From assembly GCF_000021485.1 (NCBI RefSeq), contig NC_011761.1:898001-962000 (forward strand): 64,000 bases of DNA, read 5' to 3'. Below, piece by piece: positions 42,764-49,849 of this stretch. The notes under the pieces were generated by a model, which did not search any database, had not been told where the DNA came from, and saw only the letters and a program-made list of their open reading frames with translations. The translations under genes were made by a program, and so were the position numbers. The stretch comes from Acidithiobacillus ferrooxidans ATCC 23270. Its GTDB lineage: Bacteria > Pseudomonadota > Gammaproteobacteria > Acidithiobacillales > Acidithiobacillaceae. Each line of letters begins with the position of its first letter. Within the stretch, counting starts at the first letter, position 1.

Positions 42764-44681
42764 GTGTGCCGCCAGGTGCGCGGTTGAAAAGCAAAAAGGC
42801 TTGTATCTCGATGCGGCGACGGGGTGTGCCGCCAGGTGCGCGGTTGAAAAGGGGTCGCGCGCAATATTGATGTCGTAGTGGTATGCCGCCAGGTGCGCGG
42901 CTGGGAAGATATGACGCAGATCCGCGCGGGATCAGTATGCCGCCAGATGCGCGGCTGAGAAGAACGGCGACCTGACCTTCACCGGCTACTCCGTGTATAC
43001 CGCCATGTGTGCGGCTGAGAACAAAGCCAGCGCTGGTGAAGAAGGCCGCGCCAAGTATGTCGCCATGTGTGCGGCTGAGAACTTGGAGCAGGCGATGGCC
43101 TGCAAAATACTTGCAGTATGCCGCCAGGGGCGCGGCTGGGAAGAGGGGGCCAAATCCACATCCACGTCGTCCTTACGCGACGTATGCCGCTACATGCGCG
43201 GTTGGAAATAGTAAATCCCCTCATTTATTCCCCCTAGTATGCCGCCATGTGCGCGGCTGGAAAGGGTTTGGCGCATTCCGCGCTGAGTAGAGACGACGTA
43301 TGCCGCCATATGCGCAGCTTGTAATGTGCCGCGCTTGATCGCAGTTGCCGTGTATTGTGTGCCGCCATGTGCGCGGCTGGGAAGATTTCTTCGAACACGA
43401 ACGGGTCTAACTGACGATGTGCCGCCATCACGCGGTTGGGAAGGAGAGCCAGATCGGTTGGTTCAATCGCCATGAGTATGCCGCCATGTGTGCGGCTGGA
43501 AAGGCCCCTCCAGCGGGGCGGCTTTTTTGTGGGATGTATGCCGCCAGGTGTGCGGCTTAAAAAGTAGTGATTTAATCGACGAAGGCGCAAGGACACGTAT
43601 GCCGCCAGGTGCGCGGCTGAGAATGGCGGCGGCAATAAGACGCTCAAGCGCGGCTGAGAAGACGAAAACGGGGGGCCCAAAGCGCAACCGCAGGGAAAGT
43701 ATGCCGCCAGGTGTGCCGCTATGGGCGCGGCTTGGAAGATTTCGCCGGTTGAGGGAATAGAGGGTGAGGCGTATGCCGCCATGTGTGCGGGTGGAAACGC
43801 GTCTTCTGATCCGCCGAAATTATCGTATGCCGCCATAGGTGCGGTTGGGAAGAAGCATCAGAGAGACCTAGATGGATTTCGGTATGCCGCCAGATGCGTG
43901 GTTGAGAAGTTGCTGATCCTGACTTTTCTGGACCAGTGATCGTATGCCGCCAGGTGCGCGGCTTAAAAAGGCTCAAAGTGCTCGTCAAAGACCGGGAGAG
44001 GTGTGCCGCCGTGGGTGCGTGCGGTTGGGAAGTGGCATGAGGCTCGCCTGCCGAGCCCCAAGTTTGCCGCCATGTGTGTGGCTGGAAAGACATGGAATCT
44101 GGTCATGGTAGGCAGGTCGAAATATGCCGCCAGATGTGCGGCTGGAAAGGCGCTGGAAAATCGATCGCGGTGATTGGAACGGTATGCCGCCAGGGGTGCG
44201 GATGAGAAGAACAACGATCCGGTCTACGGCTCTTATAACCGGTGTGCCGCCATGTGCGCGGCTGGGAAGTACGGGGCAAAGTCACGCGCCTTGCGGCTCG
44301 TGTATGCCGCCAGGTGCGCGGCTGGAAAGGAACGTATCCCGCCGACGAGCACAACAAATCGGTATGCCGCTAGGCACGCGGCTGGGAAGTTCCGGGCCTC
44401 GTGCCCGATTTCTTTTGTGTATGCCGCCATGCGCGCGGCTTGGAAGTGCACAGGCAAAACGAGACGGAAGCGATTGTCGTATGCCGCCATGTGTGCGGCT
44501 TAGAATGCGCCCCGCGACCGGGATTTTCACCCGTTCGTATATGTCGCCATGTGAGCGGCTGAGAAGAGCCAGCGCATTTACACGGCCTAAGCTATTAACG
44601 TGTGCCGCCAGAAGCGTGGCTTGGAAGAGATCGGTGGCGCTAACACCGATGACACTATGCCGCCAGATGCGCGGCTGATTT
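42764..44681 (+). CRISPR. type IV-A CRISPR array 2 (about 33 degenerate repeats)
   Basis: Repeats of the form GTATGCCGCCAGGTGCGCGG plus CTGGGAAG (27-28 bases) recur about every 60 bases with mostly 32-33-base spacers. The first two (42764, 42824) are identical GTGTGCC variants. The last (44655) has lost its end (CTGATTT). Copy 16 is cut to about 13 bases (43648-43660), and copy 17 (43699-43737) has 12 extra bases. Repeats vary in the loop and the tail but keep GCCGC...GCGGC. Polarity is plus, away from csf5. Confidence 0.95.
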
Positions 44682-44705
44682 TGTTGCAAATTGGGTGGAT
44701 ATAGG

Positions 44706-44734
44706 TTGACCGACACAAGCTAGTATATTATAAT
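44706..44734 (+). promoter_or_regulatory. sigma70 promoter overlapped by TAGTATATTA box, copy 3
   Basis: TTGACC (44706-44711) and TATAAT (44729-44734) are 17 bases apart, a near-consensus promoter. The element-wide box (44721-44730) covers the spacer and the edge of the -10, which suits an operator. The next start (44758) is 24 bases downstream. Confidence 0.75.
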
Positions 44735-44757
44735 CATTACCGGAATGGAGGTGCGCT

Positions 44758-44919
44758 ATGTTGAAAAAGATTGCCGCAAGCTGGTTCCCGATTCGTTTGC
44801 ACTGGAAGCCGCAGGAAAAGATCCGGGATCTGGCGGTGGCCGCAGGAGTCGGGTTCGCCGGAGTGGTTCTGGTTTTCGTGGTGTTGATGATCTTCATGGA
44901 GATCGCAAAGCTGATGTAA
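44758..44919 (+). CDS. 53-residue membrane peptide
   Basis: ATG with GGAGG upstream gives a peptide with a basic N-terminus (MLKKIAASWF) and one transmembrane helix (VGFAGVVLVFVVLMIF). It is the first gene behind a near-consensus promoter. Function unknown. Confidence 0.6.
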   Translation: MLKKIAASWFPIRLHWKPQEKIRDLAVAAGVGFAGVVLVFVVLMIFMEIAKLM

Positions 44920-44951
44920 CACACAGAAAGTAAAAGAAAAGGCGGTGCCGC

Positions 44952-45341
44952 ATGATCAAGATTTTCCGTTTTTCCAGCTTTTTGGCCGTGGTGGTCATCA
45001 TCACCAAGACCGGCCTGTTCGTTGCCAATGAGTTCGATGGCAAGGCAGATCGTGTCGCGGTCCACAAGATCACTCGGCTGATCGACGAGGCTCTGCGGCG
45101 TCGTGGTGAGATCGAGGAGGCCGCAGATGGCATCGTGGCCATGGCGGAGGCCATCAGCGTTTCCGTTGTCCGTGCGATCGTTTGGGTGGCCCGTGGTTCT
45201 GGCACCGTGGCCCGGAACGCCAGGAAGGTCTGGCGCGGTCTGCTGGATCGTGCCAGCACCATTTGCGCTTCCGGTGTGGCCCGTAGCTTTCCAAATTATC
45301 ACAAAGCTACGGAAGCCATGTCGCTGCACGGGTTGATTTAA
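44952..45341 (+). CDS. hypothetical protein with N-terminal membrane anchor
   Basis: The product is 129 residues. One hydrophobic segment (about 8-26) is followed by a helical, Arg/Glu/Ala-rich body. No family recognised. It lies in the operon that leads to the primase-like and RecD2-like genes. Confidence 0.55.
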   Translation: MIKIFRFSSFLAVVVIITKTGLFVANEFDGKADRVAVHKITRLIDEALRRRGEIEEAADGIVAMAEAISVSVVRAIVWVARGSGTVARNARKVWRGLLDRASTICASGVARSFPNYHKATEAMSLHGLI

Positions 45342-45344
45342 GCT

Positions 45345-45788
45345 ATGTCCGCCAGCGTGGACAAGGTGTTATCCCTGCTTCCCAAGTACCGGAAATTCGG
45401 CCCTGGGAAGTGGATGGCGATTTGTCCTGCACACGATGATCGTCATCCTTCACTTTCCATACGGGAGGCGGAGGATGGCAAAGTGCTGATGCACTGTTGG
45501 GCGGGGTGTTCCGTGGAACAAATCGTTAACGCATTAAACCTTTCCATGGTGGATCTGTTTGAAGATTCCGCCAGAGATTTTCGTGGGGAGACCAGTGGAG
45601 TTGGCTCGCTGCGCAAATCCTTTGACTACCGGGACGCCTTGACCGGCGTGTCCCAGGAAGCGACGGCCGTTATGTTGATCGCGTCGGAAATCATTCATTC
45701 TGGATCTATCAAACCCCATCATTATGACCGGTTGCGCAAGGCGGAATCGCTCATTTCTGATGCCTTAGCCGTCGCAGGGGGGCGCTAA
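45345..45788 (+). CDS. primase-type zinc-finger (CHC2-like) protein
   Basis: The product is 147 residues. WMAICPAHDDRHPSLSIREAEDGKVLMHCWAGCSVEQI is the zinc-binding domain of DnaG-type primases (C-H-C-C ligands). The TOPRIM catalytic part is absent, so it cannot be a full primase. It may bind DNA and work with another enzyme. The stop overlaps the helicase ATG (TAATG). Confidence 0.8.
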   Translation: MSASVDKVLSLLPKYRKFGPGKWMAICPAHDDRHPSLSIREAEDGKVLMHCWAGCSVEQIVNALNLSMVDLFEDSARDFRGETSGVGSLRKSFDYRDALTGVSQEATAVMLIASEIIHSGSIKPHHYDRLRKAESLISDALAVAGGR

Positions 45789-47923
45789 TGCCCGAAATGC
45801 AGACGCTCATCGGCCAGGTCACCCGCCTTATCTTCTCAGGCAAGGCGGATTCCTTTCGCATTTTTGAGGTGCAGATCAAGGGCGCGAACAAGCGCGAGAT
45901 TGTCACCGGCGAGTGGCAACGGGCCCGTGTGGGCGCGAACATCGAAGCGGCGGGAACCTGGGAGAAGCGCAAAGGAAAGGATGAAATTCAGTTCAAAGCC
46001 CGTTCTATTCTGGAAATCGTACCGACAAGCGCCGACAGCATTTTGTCTTGGCTTGAGGGCGGGGCGGTAAAGGGCATTGGCAAGGTGTCCGCGAAAAAGC
46101 TGGTGGCCTGCTTCGGCGCTGGATTGCTGGAGATTCTGGACCAGCATCCAGAACGGATCGTGGAGGCCGGTATCGGCAAGAAACAGCGCGAAAAGATTAT
46201 CGAGGGCTGGAAAATCGCGTCCGCCACCAGAATCATCATGCAGTTTCTTCGGGAAGTCGGGATTGGCCCGGAACGCTCCAACGCGGTATGGCGCCAGTTC
46301 AAGGATCACCCCGCCATCGCTGGCCAGCCGGCGGTGCTGGTGGCCCGGCTGCGCAACAACCCCTATCGCCTGATCCGCGTGCGCGGCATCGGGTTCTCGT
46401 TGGCCGACCAGGCGGCCGGCAAACTGGGCATTCGCGCCGACGCGGATTATCGGGTGGACGCGGGGATCGAGCACACTCTGCAAACTCGCACCGAAGACGG
46501 TCACGTTTGGACTCCCGAGCCGACGTTGCTGGGCCTTTGCAAAGAATTGCTGGGCGTCAGCCAGGAAAAGATCGTGGCGCGCATCCAGGTGATGCAGGAA
46601 GCACAGCAGATCGCGACTGAACTGGGCGCGCCTAATCGCTTCGCCAGCGTACGTCTTTCCAGAATGGAAATTTCCCTGGCGGCCAAGATTCGCTCCCTGT
46701 CTGGTCCGGCGCCCAAGAAAACGATGCGCTTCCCCGCCGGATTCGTTCCGGATCCCACGCAAATCGAGGCGCTGAACCAGATCAGCGATCGCAAGCTGGC
46801 GATTCTGGCCGGCGGGCCAGGCATGGGAAAGACCACCCTACTCAAGACCTGCGCACAGTCGGCAGTGGCGAGCGGCATGAGGGTTGCTCTTTGCGCCCCA
46901 ACCGGCCGTGCGGCCAAACGCATGAACGAGGCGACGGGCATGGAGGCCAAGACCATTCATCGGCTGTTGGAGATGAAGAGGGGTGGGCTGGCGGAGCGTA
47001 ATCGGGACAACCCTATCGAAGCGGACTGGATCATCGTGGACGAGGTCTCCATGCTGGATATGGAGTTGGCCTGGAAGCTGTTTGACGCCATTCCGGCCCG
47101 TGCCCGCGTGCTGCTGGTCGGCGATCCGGACCAGTTGCCTTCCGTGGGCCCCGGGCAAGTTCTGGCCGATCTCATTGCCTGCGGCAAGGTTACGGTGGCC
47201 AGGTTGAGCAAGATCTTCCGGCAGCAAGCCGGGTCCGGTATTCCGGTGATGGCCACCCAGGTCATTCAGGGCGTCGTGCCGAACCTGGATCCCGATTCGT
47301 CGGATTGTCCGTTCGTGGATGCAGAATGCATCGGGGAAGAAAGCGAGGAGGCGACAGCGGTGGTGGTGCGGCGCATCGTCCAAGAGTCGGAAAAACTGGG
47401 CAGCCGCATGCAGGCGCTGGCGCCCATGCGGAACGGTCCGCTGGGCACGCTGAAGCTCAACCAGGCCTTGCGTGAGGCGTTCAACCCGGATGCCGGGCAG
47501 CCGCACCGGGGCCGGTTCCGGCTGGGGGACTGGGTAATTCAGACGCGCAACAACTACGACCTGGATGTCTATAACGGCGATCTGGGTACCGTGGTGGCCA
47601 TAGAGGAGGGCGACGAACAGGCCGTGGTGGTGGATTTCGAGGATCGCGTCGTCCGCTATGAGGATAATGAGGACTTGCGGGATCTTGATCACGCGTATTG
47701 CCTGACCATCCACAAGTCCCAGGGTGGCCAGTTTCCCGGGGTCGCCATGGTGGCCACTACCGCGCACTTTGTCATGCTCAAGCGCAATCTGCTGTACACG
47801 GGCATGACGCGGGCCGAGAAGCATCTGCTGCTGATCTCGACGAAAAGGGCCCTGCAGATCGCGTGTAAGAAATCCGGCATTGAGAAGCGGGACACGCTGT
47901 TGGCCCAGAGGATCGGCGGATGA
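45788..47923 (+). CDS. RecD2-type 5'-3' DNA helicase
   Basis: The product is 711 residues. The N-terminal region of helix-hairpin-helix-like segments (about 60-330) precedes SF1B helicase motifs: Walker A GGPGMGKTTL, DEVSML (motif II), VGDPDQLPSVGPG (motif III), and TIHKSQGGQFPGVAMV near the end. This matches RecD2/TraA-like enzymes. It probably works in element replication or transfer and is coupled to the primase-type zinc protein. Confidence 0.92.
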   Translation: MPEMQTLIGQVTRLIFSGKADSFRIFEVQIKGANKREIVTGEWQRARVGANIEAAGTWEKRKGKDEIQFKARSILEIVPTSADSILSWLEGGAVKGIGKVSAKKLVACFGAGLLEILDQHPERIVEAGIGKKQREKIIEGWKIASATRIIMQFLREVGIGPERSNAVWRQFKDHPAIAGQPAVLVARLRNNPYRLIRVRGIGFSLADQAAGKLGIRADADYRVDAGIEHTLQTRTEDGHVWTPEPTLLGLCKELLGVSQEKIVARIQVMQEAQQIATELGAPNRFASVRLSRMEISLAAKIRSLSGPAPKKTMRFPAGFVPDPTQIEALNQISDRKLAILAGGPGMGKTTLLKTCAQSAVASGMRVALCAPTGRAAKRMNEATGMEAKTIHRLLEMKRGGLAERNRDNPIEADWIIVDEVSMLDMELAWKLFDAIPARARVLLVGDPDQLPSVGPGQVLADLIACGKVTVARLSKIFRQQAGSGIPVMATQVIQGVVPNLDPDSSDCPFVDAECIGEESEEATAVVVRRIVQESEKLGSRMQALAPMRNGPLGTLKLNQALREAFNPDAGQPHRGRFRLGDWVIQTRNNYDLDVYNGDLGTVVAIEEGDEQAVVVDFEDRVVRYEDNEDLRDLDHAYCLTIHKSQGGQFPGVAMVATTAHFVMLKRNLLYTGMTRAEKHLLLISTKRALQIACKKSGIEKRDTLLAQRIGG

Positions 47924-48000
47924 GTCGCCTTCCACATCCGGATCGTTGGTGGCACGGAGGCTGGAAATATCCAGCCAGAATACAGGGCAAATGGCGTTGA
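47920..48000 (+). CDS. 26-codon ORF, doubtful
   Basis: It begins on the helicase stop (ATGA) and encodes a Trp/Arg-rich peptide (WWHGGWKYPARIQGKWR). Coupling makes translation possible, but there is no other support. Confidence 0.25.
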   Translation: MSRLPHPDRWWHGGWKYPARIQGKWR

Positions 48001-48027
48001 TCGGCGCGGCCAAGGGAGGAATTAGAG

Positions 48028-48726
48028 GTGGGAACGTTTGAGTCTGCAAGAGACAGCGCAACAGTTGGCGGACAGTTTCGTGCGCATCCCGTTTTGTATG
48101 TGCGGATGTTTATTACGATCTTTGTAGTGTGCCAGGGCGTGTTTTTTGGGCTGAATGGATTTTCCTATGTGTGGCTAGAGACCTGGTTGGCGTTTGCGAT
48201 AGGTATCGCTATCACAGCATCGTATATTTCTGTAGCTGCGGACATGGCCAGCCGCGCGGAACGCTATCAACGGGATCAGGGCCGGAATCAAAACCTGAAA
48301 CATGTGGAGCAGGTTAATGGTTTTGGCGAGTTTGACGCGGTTGAGATAGAGACAACGAAAGCCGAAGTGATGACGGACTCCGAGTTTGTCTTCGGCAGAA
48401 TCAAAGATGTAGCACGGTTTATTGTGTGGGCACTGGTACGGTTGGCGCTTTTCATGGCGTTTGTTCTGGGCTTGATAATTGCCCATGACGTTGGCTGGAA
48501 CCTCATTAAATTCCATCAACAGTTTGCAACTGCTTCATGGAATAACCTGCCGATGGCCAAGGAAATTTACAAAGACCAGGGTTTTTTCCTGATGGCGTTC
48601 GGATTCTTCCTTATGGTTGATGTCGCGGGCGTGCGTGGTTTCGGAAAAGAGCAGCACGAGATTTTTATGCGATTCGTGGGCAAGCGGCTTGCTCGGAAAC
48701 GACAGACAAAGGCGCGGGCGGACTGA
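48028..48726 (+). CDS. integral membrane protein
   Basis: The product is 232 residues from a GTG with GGGAGGA upstream. Four hydrophobic segments (about 25-48, 52-70, 125-152 and 185-205) flank a charged cytosolic loop. No family recognised. Base composition is somewhat more AT-rich than the helicase gene. Confidence 0.6.
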   Translation: MGTFESARDSATVGGQFRAHPVLYVRMFITIFVVCQGVFFGLNGFSYVWLETWLAFAIGIAITASYISVAADMASRAERYQRDQGRNQNLKHVEQVNGFGEFDAVEIETTKAEVMTDSEFVFGRIKDVARFIVWALVRLALFMAFVLGLIIAHDVGWNLIKFHQQFATASWNNLPMAKEIYKDQGFFLMAFGFFLMVDVAGVRGFGKEQHEIFMRFVGKRLARKRQTKARAD

Positions 48727-48744
48727 AGAAGCAGGAGATGGGAG

Positions 48745-48987
48745 ATGCGCAGCAGAATACTAGCGCTGGGTGCGCTGGCCTTGGCGCTGTCCGGCTGCGG
48801 CAGTTCGCATATAGATCATCATTCCAACGCTCAGATCGGCCTTGGCCAGGTTAAGCGGGCCAGCGCTTGCGTCAAGACACGGATCATCCGATTCGTGGAC
48901 CTGCATCATTCCATGATGGATTATCGGCAACTAAGAATGGCGGAGAAGGCATGTGGAGAGGTTGGGGACAAGCAGGGCATTGTCTGA
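48745..48987 (+). CDS. small lipoprotein
   Basis: The product is 80 residues. The lipobox LALSGC after a short hydrophobic signal predicts lipid attachment at Cys18. The mature part is short and basic. AGGAG precedes the ATG. It could be an entry-exclusion or lysis-type lipoprotein, but that is conjecture. Confidence 0.7.
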   Translation: MRSRILALGALALALSGCGSSHIDHHSNAQIGLGQVKRASACVKTRIIRFVDLHHSMMDYRQLRMAEKACGEVGDKQGIV

Positions 48988-49029
48988 TCGAAATCCTGCT
49001 TCCACATATTGGCTTTGCGCAAAGGGGGA

Positions 49030-49527
49030 TTACTCCCTCCGTCGCTTGATTGCGCGGATAGCCCAATACACAAACCAAAATAGAAAAGACCCAAAAGTAA
49101 AAACGGAAATGAGAACGCTCGACCAAAACAACCAACCGTGCTGCTTTAGTTCGGAATTATATTTGATGCCGCGCACATAATCGGCGCTTGCACGCTGTCG
49201 GCGTATTTTCTCGAACAGATTAGATTGTTTGCGCAGCAAACTCATGGTCAATTTTTGCGTCATCAGCGGGGGCCACTCTTTAACGGCCAGGCGCATGCAA
49301 CGTTGCGAATCGCGCAACCGCATCCTGTTCGCCCTCCAGTCCGAACTCTGTGGCGTTAGATTGATTTTGGCCGTTATTTCCTCCGCTTTGCTGAGATGCC
49401 GCAAGGCCGAAGCCTGGCTGATGTCACCATTATTCCAGAAGGGGGAACAGGGTTCGAATGGCGAAGGCGCTCTGAAAATGAAGCCAAGGAGAACGAATGC
49501 TACCAATATTCCAATAATATTGCCCAT
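49030..49527 (-). CDS. membrane protein with two terminal helices
   Basis: The product is 165 residues. It has a hydrophobic N-terminus (5-20), a basic helical middle and a C-terminal transmembrane segment (about 132-155) with a RRR tail. It is on the strand opposite to its neighbours. The ribosome site is weak. No family recognised. Confidence 0.55.
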   Translation of the reverse strand: MGNIIGILVAFVLLGFIFRAPSPFEPCSPFWNNGDISQASALRHLSKAEEITAKINLTPQSSDWRANRMRLRDSQRCMRLAVKEWPPLMTQKLTMSLLRKQSNLFEKIRRQRASADYVRGIKYNSELKQHGWLFWSSVLISVFTFGSFLFWFVYWAIRAIKRRRE

Positions 49528-49552
49528 CAGAATTTACCAATCCACGAGTAAG

Positions 49553-49581
49553 TTGACATCCTAGATAGAATAGTATATTAA
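49553..49581 (+). promoter_or_regulatory. sigma70 promoter overlapped by TAGTATATTA box, copy 4
   Basis: TTGACA (49553-49558) with TATTAA (49576-49581) gives 17-base spacing; the box TAGTATATTA (49571-49580) overlaps the -10. It would drive the methyltransferase remnant and the CysH/DndC-like operon. Confidence 0.7.
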
Positions 49582-49631
49582 TACACATGGCGCAACATGC
49601 TGATGGGTGGCGACAAAAAGGGGCTTCTAAG

Positions 49632-49849
49632 ATGCTAAAACAACAGTTTGTGCTGGATGTGGCGGATGAGATCGTCGTGGACCTGTTTGCCGGCGGCGGG
49701 GGCATGTCCACGGCCATGACGGGCGGAAGTTCAGCAAGAGCAATCAGGTACGGTTTTGCGGGAATTCGGTGTCGCCACCGCCTGCTGAGGCGCTGATATG
49801 GGCGAATTATGTGGACGCCGGACAGGCGCAACAGGCGAGGGTGGCATGA
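49632..49849 (+). pseudogene. collapsed cytosine-5 DNA methyltransferase
   Basis: The first about 35 codons carry motif I (IVVDLFAGGGGMSTAM) of C5 methyltransferases. After a break near 49725, another frame (from 49745) reads VRFCGNSVSPPPAEALIWANY, the motif X region of the same family, to a TGA at 49847-49849. All motifs between, including the catalytic PC and the target-recognition domain, are missing. So an internal deletion with frameshift has removed about 85 percent of the gene. The stop overlaps the next ATG. Confidence 0.75.

Noticed and set aside
42979-44678. Several 70-200-codon frames in array 2 (recurring MPPGARL or AAHLAAY)
   Set aside because: Periodic peptides are produced by the 60-base repeat period and not by genes.
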